Shown: in pieces, positions 1 to 7,710 of the stretch
Numbering within the stretch: the stretch's first letter is position 1
Layout of the letters: each line of letters starts with the position of its first letter
NCBI GenBank assembly: GCA_938014855.1
Contig: CALLQM010000412.1
Span: forward strand, 1-19,974
DNA: 19,974 bases
Source of the DNA: an uncultured Clostridia bacterium
Lineage (GTDB): Bacteria > Bacillota > Clostridia > Oscillospirales > Ruminococcaceae
Reading direction: 5' to 3'
Notes under the pieces: generated by a model
The model's input: the letters and a program-made list of their open reading frames with translations, nothing else
Told to the model about the DNA's origin: nothing
Database searches by the model: none
Translations under genes and position numbers: made by a program

Positions 1-243
1 ACTTGTGCCGCCTGTACCTATATGCTGGGTGCTGCTACAGTGGCAAAAGAGCATTTTGGTGATGCGATTGATATGGTGGAATACAAGTCTACCGTTAAAG
101 AAAATATAGCGAGAACTGTAAAAATGGGGGTTAAAAATCTACCTTCTATTTATATCAACGGGAAACTCAAATTTTCTTCTTTAATTCCCAGCAAAGAAGA
201 ACTTCAAAAAGCGATTGAAGAAGCAATGACCCAAATAAAGTAA
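1..243 (+). CDS. Thioredoxin-like protein, C-terminal part (5' end outside window)
   Basis: The frame is open from base 1 to the TAA at 241-243, so the gene starts left of the window and 80 residues are visible. The visible part opens with Thr-Cys-Ala-Ala-Cys, a CxxC redox motif (codons at 4-6 and 13-15). About 45 residues later comes Asn-Leu-Pro-Ser-Ile-Tyr-Ile-Asn-Gly, which looks like the cis-proline strand of a thioredoxin fold. These two marks in this order suggest a small thioredoxin/glutaredoxin-like disulfide or metal-site protein; the partner is unknown. It lies 112 bases before a CobW GTPase and four other corrinoid-methyl-transfer accessory genes on the same strand, so a role in keeping a corrinoid system reduced is plausible but inferred. 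The ATG at 22 lies after the CxxC motif and is unlikely to be the true start. Confidence 0.75.
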   Translation, partial: TCAACTYMLGAATVAKEHFGDAIDMVEYKSTVKENIARTVKMGVKNLPSIYINGKLKFSSLIPSKEELQKAIEEAMTQIK

Positions 244-261
244 ATGTACTGTACGAGAAAA

Positions 262-297
262 AGCTGCCGCTCGTTAATCAATGAACGGGCGGCAGTG
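262..297 (+). other. Intercistronic hairpin without a U-tract
   Basis: An inverted repeat with arms CTGCCGCTCGTT (264-275) and AACGGGCGGCAG (284-295) forms a 12-bp stem with one G-U pair and an 8-base loop. No run of T follows, so it is a weak candidate for intrinsic termination. It could instead trim or stabilise mRNA between the thioredoxin-like gene and the CobW gene. Confidence 0.55.
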
Positions 298-355
298 CTA
301 TCTATACGTTTGAGTGGAAAAGTTGAATCTGCACACAGGAAAGTGGGGAAGCAAA

Positions 356-1273
356 TTGGTACAATTTTATTTGGTTACGGGTTTTTTAGGAGCAGGTAAG
401 ACTACATTCCTTAAAAATCTTATACGTATGTTATCACAGTATCGTTTAAGGGTCGTTGTAAATGAGTTTGGCAAGGAAGGCATCGACGGAAAATTACTTG
501 AGGAACTGGGTGTTGAAGTAGACGAAATTAATAATGGTTCCATTTTTTGTTCCTGTCGTTTGGATAAATTTGAAGAAGTTTTGGAAGATGTCCTTAAAAA
601 TCCGCCCGAAATTCTTTTGGTAGAAGCATCCGGTCTGTCTGACCCCACCAATATTCGTAAAATACTTACAAACGAGCAAAAGTTTTCCGAATTTTGTTAC
701 TGCGGAAGTATCTGTCTTGCGGATGCATTAAGCTTTAAGAAGGTGCTGCATACTGCACGCGTATGCAATAAGCAGATTAGTGTCAGCGATATGGTGCTAA
801 TTAACAAAACGGATATTGCGACTTCAGAACAAATTCAGGAAACGGAAGACCTCATTCGAGCGCAATATCCCGATTTAGTAATACACCGCACCAGCTTTGG
901 CAGAATCAAGAAAGAATGGCTTGAGGAACTGAATCCAGTATCAAGGGAAAAATCAAATAGAATTCAGACCAAGGACATTACCCTGCAAAAAGCAACTATT
1001 TTTATTAAAGAAGTAATGAGCCGATATCAGTTGGAACAATTTATTCGTATGTTTATTGAAGACACCTATCGGGTGAAGGGATTTGCTTTTTTGGAAAACC
1101 AAACTTATTTGGTGGATTGCGTGGGTTCATTTGTGAGCATTATAGAGCATGGCGAAACGGATACCGAAAATTATAATAAAATTATTGCGTTAGCAGGGCA
1201 GGGAATGCAGCTAAAAAAGAGCATAGAAAAGGCGGTAGAGTGGTATCAACCATATATTCTAGCCATTGAATAA
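356..1273 (+). CDS. CobW/COG0523-family GTPase of a corrinoid methyl-transfer cluster
   Basis: Predicted cytoplasmic P-loop GTPase of the CobW/COG0523 metallochaperone family, 305 residues from the chosen start. Walker A is Gly-Phe-Leu-Gly-Ala-Gly-Lys-Thr-Thr at residues 9-17; Glu-Ala-Ser-Gly (the switch region) and Asn-Lys-Thr-Asp (guanine specificity) follow in the expected order. The usual metal-binding CxCC is changed: the sequence reads Asn-Gly-Ser-Ile-Phe-Cys-Ser-Cys. I chose TTG at 356 because GGGG lies 8-11 bases upstream and the protein then begins Met-Val-Gln-Phe-Tyr-Leu-Val-Thr-Gly, as family members do. A GTG at 314 is in frame but has no ribosome site. The radical SAM gene follows after 15 bases. 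Family members deliver metals or serve cobalamin pathways; here the neighbours point to a corrinoid protein, which is inference. Confidence 0.88.
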   Translation: MVQFYLVTGFLGAGKTTFLKNLIRMLSQYRLRVVVNEFGKEGIDGKLLEELGVEVDEINNGSIFCSCRLDKFEEVLEDVLKNPPEILLVEASGLSDPTNIRKILTNEQKFSEFCYCGSICLADALSFKKVLHTARVCNKQISVSDMVLINKTDIATSEQIQETEDLIRAQYPDLVIHRTSFGRIKKEWLEELNPVSREKSNRIQTKDITLQKATIFIKEVMSRYQLEQFIRMFIEDTYRVKGFAFLENQTYLVDCVGSFVSIIEHGETDTENYNKIIALAGQGMQLKKSIEKAVEWYQPYILAIE

Positions 1274-1288
1274 GGGAGGATAAAGTGT

Positions 1289-2245
1289 ATGTTGAATCAT
1301 ATTTTTGAAAAGATTAAAAAGTCTCAGGAACTTACCAAAGCAGATGCGATGGAACTGCTTGATATAAACAATGGTACAGAGGAATACTATCAACTGCTCG
1401 GGCTGGCAAACCGCTATTCCAGAAAACAATTTGATGGCAAGGGTTTGATTTTCGCGCAGATAGGTCTGGATGCACAGCCTTGCGAAGTGAACTGCAAATT
1501 TTGCTCTTTGGCAAAAGATGTATTTGATCCATCCATGCGTAACGAAAAGCCGCTGGAAGATGTAATAAACTACGTAAGGCAGCTGGTTGAAGCAGGAGCT
1601 CAAGAAATGTTTTTAATGACGACAGCAAGTTACAGTCAGGAAAAATTTTTAAAATATGCTGCCTCAGTAAAAGCAATTTTGCCTCCTCAGATGCGATTTG
1701 TTGCCAATGTCGGAGATTTTGATCTTACATACGCCAAACGTCTGAAAGAGGTCGGTTTTACGGGAGTGTACCATATTTGCCGCTTACGTGAAGGTGTTGA
1801 TACGCAGGCACGTTTGGAAGATCGTGTAAAAACGTTGGATAGTGTGCGTGACGCAGGACTTGAACTTTATTACTGTGTCGAACCGATCGGTGCGGAACAT
1901 AATAACATGGAAATTGTAGAAGAGATTTTTCGTGCAAAAAAATATCCCGTCGATGCGATGGCAGTTATGAAGCGCATTTCAGTGGAAGGAAGTCAGCTGT
2001 ATAGCAGGGGTGAAGTTTCTGCAATGACGCTTGCGAAAATTGCCGCTGTTACCGTTTTGAGTGTAAGACCGTCCAGAGCAATGGGCGTTCACGAGCCGGA
2101 TGAGCTATGCTTAGTAGCGGGTGCGAATCAAATTTATGCAGAAGTCAGCGTTAACCCACGCGACACCAGTCAGGTAACGGAACTTTCAAGAGGATATTCT
2201 GTTGCAGCAGCTAAAAAACTGCTGGAAAAAACAGAATGGATGTAG
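1289..2245 (+). CDS. Radical SAM protein, biotin-synthase-like
   Basis: A 318-residue radical SAM enzyme. Cys65-x3-Cys69-x2-Cys72 is the canonical [4Fe-4S]/SAM motif, preceded by a BioB-like N-terminal helical region of about 60 residues. The later segment with Arg-Leu-Glu-Asp-Arg-Val and Val-Arg-Asp-Ala-Gly, followed by a Cys-containing strand, resembles the biotin synthase/HydE/PylB barrel. Whether the auxiliary-cluster cysteines of BioB are all present cannot be settled by eye. GGGAGG at 1274-1279 gives a clear ribosome site for ATG 1289. No biotin genes are nearby; the neighbours are CobW, DUF2284 and a corrinoid reductive activator, so a function in a corrinoid methyl-transfer system is more likely than biotin synthesis. 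The substrate is unknown. Confidence 0.85.
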   Translation: MLNHIFEKIKKSQELTKADAMELLDINNGTEEYYQLLGLANRYSRKQFDGKGLIFAQIGLDAQPCEVNCKFCSLAKDVFDPSMRNEKPLEDVINYVRQLVEAGAQEMFLMTTASYSQEKFLKYAASVKAILPPQMRFVANVGDFDLTYAKRLKEVGFTGVYHICRLREGVDTQARLEDRVKTLDSVRDAGLELYYCVEPIGAEHNNMEIVEEIFRAKKYPVDAMAVMKRISVEGSQLYSRGEVSAMTLAKIAAVTVLSVRPSRAMGVHEPDELCLVAGANQIYAEVSVNPRDTSQVTELSRGYSVAAAKKLLEKTEWM

Positions 2246-2282
2246 TATAATCCAATCAATTGAAACGTGGAGAAAAAGAATC

Positions 2283-2825
2283 ATGACCGATCAAAAATTG
2301 ATAGAAACAGCAGTCAATTTTGGAGCGCATAAGGCGGCAGTTATGAATGTAAAGGATATCCCGTTTAACCGAGATTTTCGAAAAGCTTGTGAATCAAACA
2401 CTTGCGGTAATTACGGTAAATGCTGGACATGTCCGCCAGATGCAGGTGATATTGACGATTTAATTGAGAAAGCGCGTAAGTATCATCGAGCTCTCATTTA
2501 TCAAACGGTATCCAGCATCGAAGATTCTTTTGACATTGAAGGAATGCTGGAAGCGGGGAAAATACATAATCAGGTCGCAGAAAAAATTGCAGCACAGGCT
2601 CTTCCATACCTTGGAGATCACGTACTGCACCTATCTGCAGGGGGATGCAGAGTGTGTGAACGATGTGCGAAAAGAGATAACCTGCCCTGCCGCCATCCGG
2701 ATAGGGCAATGTATTCAATGGAAGCTTATGGGATTCCGGTTTCTGAAGTTGCTTCACTTTGTGGTCTAAAATATATCAACGGGCAAAATACCGTAACCTA
2801 TTTTGGCATATTCTTATACGAGTAG
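2283..2825 (+). CDS. DUF2284 cysteine-rich predicted metal-binding protein
   Basis: A 180-residue protein of the DUF2284 type. Two cysteine groups are visible: Cys36, Cys41, Cys47 and Cys50 (the last followed by Pro-Pro), and Cys122, Cys125, Cys128 and Cys136 with Pro and His residues around them. Eight such cysteines suggest two Fe-S clusters or another metal site. An upstream in-frame ATG at 2202 would overlap the radical SAM gene; I chose ATG 2283, which has GGAGA at 2269-2273 and gives the usual family length. It lies 37 bases after the radical SAM stop and 15 bases before the activator gene. DUF2284 genes are often found beside corrinoid methyltransferases, but no biochemical role is known to me. 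Confidence 0.85.
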   Translation: MTDQKLIETAVNFGAHKAAVMNVKDIPFNRDFRKACESNTCGNYGKCWTCPPDAGDIDDLIEKARKYHRALIYQTVSSIEDSFDIEGMLEAGKIHNQVAEKIAAQALPYLGDHVLHLSAGGCRVCERCAKRDNLPCRHPDRAMYSMEAYGIPVSEVASLCGLKYINGQNTVTYFGIFLYE

Positions 2826-2840
2826 GAGTTGTAAAACACG

Positions 2841-4406
2841 ATGATTCAAGTGACCGTAATTTACGAGAACAAAAAAGATACGTTTTGTTTTGAGCAGAGC
2901 GTTTTACTGTCTGAAGTCATACAACTGCACCATTTTCCGCTGGAGGTTCCATGTGGAGGAAAAGGAAAGTGCAAACAGTGCAGGGTAAAAGCGGTCGGTG
3001 AACTTTCGCCCATTACGCAGACGGAGAAAGAAGGTCTTACCGCAGAAGAATTGCAGAGGGGTATTCGGCTGGCATGCCTTACCTATGCACAGGGAAATGT
3101 CGAAGTAACACTCTTTCCGAAGGGTAGACTGGAAAATATTGTGGTCAAAGGTGTCATGCCGAATTTTAATCCAAAGCCTATGATGAGCGGATACGGTGTT
3201 TCAGTCGATATTGGAACGACTACCATAGCCGCACAACTATATGGGCTAAGCAATGGTACAGCATTGCAGGCGGTATGTATGAAAAATCCGCAGGTGAAGT
3301 TCGGCGCTGATGTGATGACTCGTATTGAGCAGGCATTGAATCAAAAAAGCGAACAACTTTATTACAGCATTGCAAATGGAATTGACAGAATGGTGCGGGA
3401 AATGGCGAAGCAGGAGCAAATTAAATCGGATCAAATTGATGCCATTGTGATTACAGGCAATACGGTAATGCTCTATTTTCTTACCAGACAAAATGTGGAT
3501 TGTTTGGCACATGCGCCGTTTGTGGCGGATAGGCTGTTTGGGGAATCGGTACAGGCTGACGAAATTGGGATTGCTTCAGCACCGTTTGCAAAGGTGTACC
3601 TGCCTAGATGTATTTCTGCATTTGTGGGAGCAGATATCACAATGGCAATTCTTGCCAGCGGTATGTATAAAAAAGATCAAACTTCATTGCTGGTTGATAT
3701 TGGCACAAACGGCGAGATTGCCTTGTGGCATAACGGAAAAATGTACTGCTGTTCAACGGCAGCAGGTCCCGCTTTTGAGGGGGCGGGTATTCATATGGGA
3801 GTAAACGGCGTTAACGGTGCGATTGATTCCGTGCGTACTGATCATGGTAAAATCTTGTGTACCACTATTGGAGATGAGCCTGCAATCGGTATTTGTGGTT
3901 CGGGTATTATTGATGCAATTTCGGTACTGTGTGAGGCACAAGTCATAGATGAGACAGGCTTTATGTTGGAAGAGGGTCATGAGTTTGAACATCTTGTTAC
4001 AGATTGTGGCGGAGAGGCCGCTTTTTGCATAAACGAGCACGATATTATAATTACGCAAAAGGATATCCGTATGGTTCAACTTGCAAAAAGTGCAATTTGT
4101 GCCGGTATGCTCACGGTTATTCAAAATGCAGGACTTGTGGTAGAGGACATTGACTGTCTGTATATTGCAGGTGGATTCGGCAGCTATATTAATTTGGATA
4201 ATGCCGCACGAATCGGACTGATTCCGCCACAGCTTGCCCCCAAAGCATTGGTAATAGGAAATGCGGCGGCAAGTGGCGCTACCATGCTGCTGCAAAATAA
4301 AGACTATATTGCGGAGTCCTTTAAAATTGCAGAAAATGCACAGATCATAGAGCTTACTACTAACCCGCTGTTTCTGGATCATTATATGGATTGTATGAGT
4401 TTTTAG
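2841..4406 (+). CDS. Ferredoxin-ASKHA reductive activator of corrinoid proteins (RACo/RamA-like, DUF4445)
   Basis: A 521-residue protein expected to use ATP hydrolysis and a [2Fe-2S] cluster to reduce accidentally oxidised Co(II) corrinoid back to active Co(I). The N-terminal plant-type ferredoxin domain has Cys38, Cys44, Cys47 and Cys79 as ligands. The ASKHA ATPase part begins near residue 118 with Val-Asp-Ile-Gly-Thr-Thr-Thr (phosphate 1), has a second Val-Asp-Ile-Gly-Thr-Asn-Gly near residue 286, then Gly-Pro-Ala-Phe-Glu-Gly and a Gly-Ser-Gly-containing adenosine segment. It is somewhat shorter than acetogen RACo (about 630 residues), closer to activators of O- or N-demethylase systems. 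ATG 2841 is preceded by TAGGAG overlapping the previous stop. It is the last gene of the operon; a terminator follows at 4476-4509. Exact corrinoid partner is outside the window. Confidence 0.88.
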   Translation: MIQVTVIYENKKDTFCFEQSVLLSEVIQLHHFPLEVPCGGKGKCKQCRVKAVGELSPITQTEKEGLTAEELQRGIRLACLTYAQGNVEVTLFPKGRLENIVVKGVMPNFNPKPMMSGYGVSVDIGTTTIAAQLYGLSNGTALQAVCMKNPQVKFGADVMTRIEQALNQKSEQLYYSIANGIDRMVREMAKQEQIKSDQIDAIVITGNTVMLYFLTRQNVDCLAHAPFVADRLFGESVQADEIGIASAPFAKVYLPRCISAFVGADITMAILASGMYKKDQTSLLVDIGTNGEIALWHNGKMYCCSTAAGPAFEGAGIHMGVNGVNGAIDSVRTDHGKILCTTIGDEPAIGICGSGIIDAISVLCEAQVIDETGFMLEEGHEFEHLVTDCGGEAAFCINEHDIIITQKDIRMVQLAKSAICAGMLTVIQNAGLVVEDIDCLYIAGGFGSYINLDNAARIGLIPPQLAPKALVIGNAAASGATMLLQNKDYIAESFKIAENAQIIELTTNPLFLDHYMDCMSF

Positions 4407-4475
4407 CAGCAATAATATTAATGTACAGAGATAAGAATTTTATTACATAGGTATGACAAAACCTATCCAAAATTA

Positions 4476-4509
4476 AAAAAATGAGTCACTTTATAAGTGG
4501 CTCATTTTT
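4476..4509. terminator. Intrinsic terminator after the corrinoid operon
   Basis: An 11-bp stem (4481-4491 with 4495-4505, one G-U pair) with a 3-base loop, flanked by A-run on the left and TTTTT on the right, so it can work in both directions. Confidence 0.8.
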
Positions 4510-4512
4510 AAT

Positions 4513-4572
4513 GCACTACTACAAAAGCATGGCAAGTTGATTGAGGACACTTTGGAAGTTTTAGGTTTATAA
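4513..4572 (+). pseudogene. Possible gene-end remnant
   Basis: Directly after the terminator an open frame without a start reads as a helical C-terminal tail, Leu-Leu-Gln-Lys-His-Gly-Lys-Leu-Ile-Glu-Asp-Thr-Leu-Glu-Val-Leu-Gly-Leu, and stops at TAA 4570-4572. It has no ribosome site and no upstream body. It looks like the last piece of a deleted gene, but at about 20 codons this may be chance. Confidence 0.2.
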
Positions 4573-4601
4573 TGGAAATATAAAGACAAGTGGTATATAA
4601 T
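4573..4601 (+). promoter_or_regulatory. Candidate SigA promoter for the CpeT-like gene
   Basis: TGGAAA (4573-4578), 17-base spacer, TATAAT (4596-4601). The -10 is perfect, the -35 weak. It lies about 100 bases before the ATG at 4701 and after a terminator, where a promoter is expected. Confidence 0.45.
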
Positions 4602-4700
4602 AATTAATGCTATTTTACTACTATCAAAGCACTTATTTATAATTTGTGCATTGATTCTATCAGATTACAAAAAATCAATCGAAATATAAAGGGGAAACAT

Positions 4701-5258
4701 ATGAGTAAATTAATTAATTTCAGTAAAATGTTAACAGGATATTTTGATAATTCAGAACAAATTAAGAGATATCAAAATCAGCAGATTTTTGACTACCCGA
4801 AGGCAGAACATCGGAATACAATCTGCAATGATAAAATATACAACTTGCCTCAGGACTTTAACGGGATTTTTTTGTTGGAGGAAAGTTATTATACAATAAA
4901 AGGGAACACAAATTCACTGCCTCATTTATTTCTTTTAACAGAAAATGATGGGTTCATAAAATTAGAATCTTATGAAATACCGTCTGATTATGATAAGAAT
5001 TCGTTCACATATGATAATTTAGGGAAAGTTGATTACAATAGCTTAAAAAAATCTGAAAAATTCAATCCATTAATATATAAAGAAGAAAACGGAACGTTTA
5101 AGGGCAAATCTGTAAGTATGTTCACACCTATTCTGAAATTTACGATTGATGAAACATTAAGCAAAGACTTGTTATTAGTTTCAGAGATATTTGAAGTGAA
5201 TGGAAAGAGAACATTCGGTTATGACGACCCAATTGAATATAAGAGAGTAAAAAGATAA
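4701..5258 (+). CDS. CpeT/CpcT-like protein of unknown function
   Basis: A 185-residue soluble protein without signal peptide or membrane segment. ATG 4701 is chosen over an in-frame ATG at 4644 because GGGG at 4691-4694 is correctly spaced. The start region Leu-Thr-Gly-Tyr-Phe-Asp-Asn-Ser-Glu-Gln and the end, where Gly-Lys-Arg-Thr-Phe-Gly and Asp-Asp-Pro-Ile-Glu-Tyr-Lys-Arg follow a charged beta-rich middle, resemble the CpeT/CpcT family, whose studied cyanobacterial members attach phycobilins to phycobiliproteins. No phycobiliprotein is expected in this type of organism, so the role here must differ. Base composition is visibly more AT-rich than the neighbours, and it stands alone between two terminators, which suggests acquisition by transfer. 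Family match is by eye only. Confidence 0.6.
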   Translation: MSKLINFSKMLTGYFDNSEQIKRYQNQQIFDYPKAEHRNTICNDKIYNLPQDFNGIFLLEESYYTIKGNTNSLPHLFLLTENDGFIKLESYEIPSDYDKNSFTYDNLGKVDYNSLKKSEKFNPLIYKEENGTFKGKSVSMFTPILKFTIDETLSKDLLLVSEIFEVNGKRTFGYDDPIEYKRVKR

Positions 5259-5352
5259 ACCATAAGCAATTGAGGTAGAGTGTTCAAAACTTTTCATGTC
5301 GCAATGAAATCAAGTTAAATTTCAAATATTACTTAAATTGACACGCGTTTTA

Positions 5353-5393
5353 AGATCTTCCATGGACAAAATAAGTCATGGGAGATCTTTCAT
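5353..5393. terminator. Terminator after the CpeT-like gene
   Basis: A 12-bp stem, AGATCTTCCATG (5353-5364) with CATGGGAGATCT (5377-5388), one G-U pair and a 12-base loop, followed by TTCATTTTA. The U-tract is interrupted but the stem is strong. Confidence 0.65.
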
Positions 5394-5671
5394 TTTAGAA
5401 TAAAATAAGAAATTTTTAAAAGAACATAATCAAATCATACCTTAATTGTTGATAAATATTGCATTTTTGAGGGAATAGGGGGTAGACATTTGCAAAAGAC
5501 ATGTAGTACAATAAACGGGTGTATTTTTTAAAGGAGGGATAACTATCATAAATTTCATTACATTTCTGCCAGTTTTTTCCCGGCAGATCTATTGGAAAGA
5601 CTTATAGTGTCGTTAAAGATACAGATTACGTTTACTTAATTTTGAAAATTTCTTAGTAATGGAGGCTAATT
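5394..5671 (+). promoter_or_regulatory. Transporter upstream region: candidate promoter and orphan ribosome site
   Basis: With the preceding terminator this fills a 413-base gap without a full gene. A candidate promoter is TAGACA (5483-5488), 18-base spacer, TACAAT (5507-5512). Downstream, AGGAGGG at 5532-5538 is a near-perfect ribosome site but is followed at the right distance by ATA (5548-5550), not ATG; the frame from there runs 19 codons to TAG at 5605-5607. A small GC hairpin (CTGCC/GGCAG) lies inside it. The transporter's own ribosome site GGAGG is at 5661-5665. No known riboswitch was recognised. Confidence 0.4.
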
Positions 5672-7470
5672 TTGAAGGAAGAAAAAAAGAACGAGCGAAC
5701 AACGAAACAGGATTTGGCAAAAAAACTGAAAAAAGCAGAAAAAGAAGCACGCAGGAAGGCTATAAAAGAGAGACCGCCGTTTAAAGGGCTTCAGATTCGG
5801 CCTACGGTATCTTTGTTTGACGAAGAAGGCAGACAAGAACCCGGAGAAAACAACTGGTCAGGATTCGGATTTGATATGCATCCGCAAGTTGCGTTTTTTT
5901 CTACACTAATATTGGTGTTATTTATCAGTTTTGCATTATTTTCCCCAAAAATTGCAGAGAACTTTTTTGGTTCAATCATGGATGGCATTACAGTAAATAT
6001 CGGATAGTTTTTTATTGTAGTAGCAAATCTTGTGATAATTGCTGCTTTGGTATTTGCATTTGGTAAGTATGGTAATGTCAGAATTGGCGGAAGTGATGCA
6101 AAGCCTGAATTTAGCAAATTTGGTTGGTTTGCAATGCTGTTAAGTGCAGGCATGGGAATTGGTCTTCTATTTTGGAGTATCGCAGAGCCGATTACACATC
6201 TTGGAAAACCTTCGCCTATGTTTGGAGATATTGGATCGCAGACAGCTGAAGCGGCGCAGGCGGCTATGGCTACGACTTTTTTTCATTGGGGACTTCATCC
6301 TTGGGCAATCTATGCCGTTGTAGGGTTGGCGTTGGCTTTCTTTGCATATAATGAAGGATTACCTTTAACAATCCGTTCTATTTTTATCCAATCATTGGTA
6401 ATAAAATTTATGGTTTTTGGGGTAATGTCATAGATGTTTTATCTGTTATTGCAACGCTTACAGGGCTTGCAACATCATTAGGATTTGGTGTGGCACAGGT
6501 AAACGCTGGACTCAACTACCTATTTGGTATTAATATAAATACAACAGTTCAAATTATTTTAATTACTATCATTACAGGATTTGCCACAACATCTGTTGTT
6601 CTTGGGCTGGATGGTGGCGTAAAGCGCCTTAGTGAAATTAATATGATTCTAGCAGGTGTATTTTTAATATTTGTGCTAATTGCTGGCCCGACCGTATATA
6701 TTTTAAGTGGATTTTCCCAAAATTTAGGATTTTATTTATCCAATCTCATGGAAATGAGTCTGTGGACAGAGACCTTTAAAGGGACCAATTGGCAGGGAGG
6801 CTGGACTATTTTCTATTGGGCTTGGTGGATTTCTTGGTCACCGTTCGTGGGAATGTTCATTGCTCGTATCTCTAAAGGTCGTACCGTTCGAGAATTTATT
6901 TTGGGCGTTATGATTATACCGACCCTGCTTTCTTTTATTTGGATGTCTACTTTTGGTGGAACAGCAATTTTCCAACAGATGAATGGTGTTGCCGATCTTG
7001 TTTCAGTAGTAAAATCAGATATCTCGCTGGCTCTTTTTGCTATGCTCAAGAATCTTCCTTGGGAACAAGTTCTTTGCACGGTCGGAATCATACTTGTAAC
7101 GGTTTTCTTTGTTACTTCTTCTGATTCCGGGTCGTTAGTAGTGGATCACTTGATATCTGGCGGAAAATTAGATTCTCCGGTGCCGCAAAGAATATTTTGG
7201 GCGGTTATGGAGGGCGTTGTTGCGGCAACACTTTTGATGGGCGGCGGCCTGCAAGCCCTTCAAACAGCCGCGGTCATTACAGGACTGCCATTTGCAATCA
7301 TCATTTTATTGATGCTGTATTCGTTAAATGTGGGGCTTAAGAAGGAATACGAAATTGAAGAGATTGTCAGAAAGAAAGTGATTCAAGTAAGACACGAGCA
7401 TCAGATTAATACTGTGATTGAAAAAATAGTAAATGATGATGCGCTGAACAATTCCGAAGATAAGCAATAA
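5672..7470 (+). pseudogene. BCCT-family quaternary-amine transporter, disrupted by one stop and one frameshift
   Basis: Start TTG 5672 with GGAGG at 5661-5665. The conceptual product, about 599 residues, is a betaine/carnitine/choline transporter with a charged N-terminal extension (coiled Lys/Glu region) and 12 expected membrane helices. Visible family marks: Gly-Met-Gly-Ile-Gly at 6149-6163, Trp-Ala-Trp-Trp-Ile-Ser-Trp-Ser-Pro-Phe at 6817-6846 followed by the Gly-Met-Phe-Ile-Ala-Arg-Ile-Ser loop, and Thr-Ser-Ser-Asp-Ser-Gly-Ser. Two lesions interrupt it. TAG at 6005-6007 stands before Phe-Phe where family members often have Trp, so TGG to TAG is the simple explanation. At the T5 run 6381-6385 one T is missing; moving to frame 1 there restores Phe-Tyr-Pro-Ile-Ile-Gly and the rest. 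All else is well conserved, so the damage looks recent, or reflects sequencing error. Substrate would fit the methyl-transfer genes upstream. Confidence 0.85.
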
Positions 7471-7475
7471 TTTAT

Positions 7476-7516
7476 AAAAATCCCATCCATGATTAACAAG
7501 CATGGATGGGATTTTT
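7476..7516. terminator. Strong intrinsic terminator after the BCCT gene
   Basis: Perfect 16-bp stem (7476-7491 with 7501-7516), core CCCATCCATG, 9-base loop, A-run on the left and T-run on the right. Confidence 0.9.
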
Positions 7517-7538
7517 GCTATTCTCCAAATAAAATAGA

Positions 7539-7566
7539 TTGAGAATTTGTGTAATTATGATATAAT
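7539..7566 (+). promoter_or_regulatory. SigA-type promoter of the leader-rsgA transcript
   Basis: TTGAGA (7539-7544), 16-base spacer, TATAAT (7561-7566). It lies 30 bases before the small leader frame, so transcripts would start near 7573 and carry about 140 bases ahead of the GTPase gene. Confidence 0.75.
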
Positions 7567-7596
7567 AAGTAAAACTTAAAAAGGAGAGACTGAACT

Positions 7597-7656
7597 ATGA
7601 AACGAGCAGTTAACTTTGCAGAGATTGTATCAAATCGGGCGGTAGGTGTAAAATAA
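7597..7656 (+). CDS. 19-codon leader peptide upstream of rsgA
   Basis: ATG at 7597 follows AAGGAG (7581-7586) with a 10-base gap and a near-consensus promoter, so translation is credible. The predicted peptide is MKRAVNFAEIVSNRAVGVK, ending at TAA 7654-7656; it is basic, not membrane-like, and I know no relative. Its last codons (7641-7649) overlap a segment that can pair with an anti-ribosome-site element of the next gene, as in leader peptides of translational attenuators. It could instead be the leftover start of a lost gene. Confidence 0.5.
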   Translation: MKRAVNFAEIVSNRAVGVK

Positions 7657-7704
7657 CTTTAAACTTGCATCATACCTCCCATACGAATCAAATAAGCGGA
7701 GGTA
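7641..7704 (+). promoter_or_regulatory. Candidate translational attenuator: mutually exclusive hairpins controlling the rsgA ribosome site
   Basis: Three segments are seen. Segment 1, GGTAGGTGT (7641-7649), lies in the last codons of the leader frame. Segment 2 is ATACCTCCC (7672-7680). Segment 3, GGAGGTA (7698-7704), is the ribosome site of the GTPase gene. Segments 2 and 3 pair over 7 perfect bases (7673-7679 with 7698-7704, 18-base loop), hiding the ribosome site. Segments 1 and 2 can pair at 8 of 9 positions, including one G-U, which frees it. The two pairings exclude each other. The regulatory role is inferred. Confidence 0.5.
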
Positions 7705-7710
7705 ATCGCA

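Noticed and set aside
1289..2245. Biotin synthase (bioB) or PylB by radical SAM similarity
   Set aside because: No biotin or pyrrolysine genes are nearby and the operon is corrinoid-related, so no gene symbol was given.
3753..4412. Minus-strand open frame of 219 codons opposite the corrinoid activator
   Set aside because: Antisense of a well-supported gene, low-complexity composition with many Cys/Asn/Ile, no promoter or ribosome site.
6005..6007. Pyrrolysine read-through at the in-frame TAG of the transporter, given the corrinoid methyl-transfer setting
   Set aside because: TAG ends several intact genes here (radical SAM, DUF2284, activator), the site fits a Trp codon in a membrane helix, and a second frame lesion follows 370 bases later.
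6381..6385. Programmed -1 frameshift on the T-run of the transporter
   Set aside because: The run is short, there is no clear downstream stimulator, and the upstream stop would block the product anyway.
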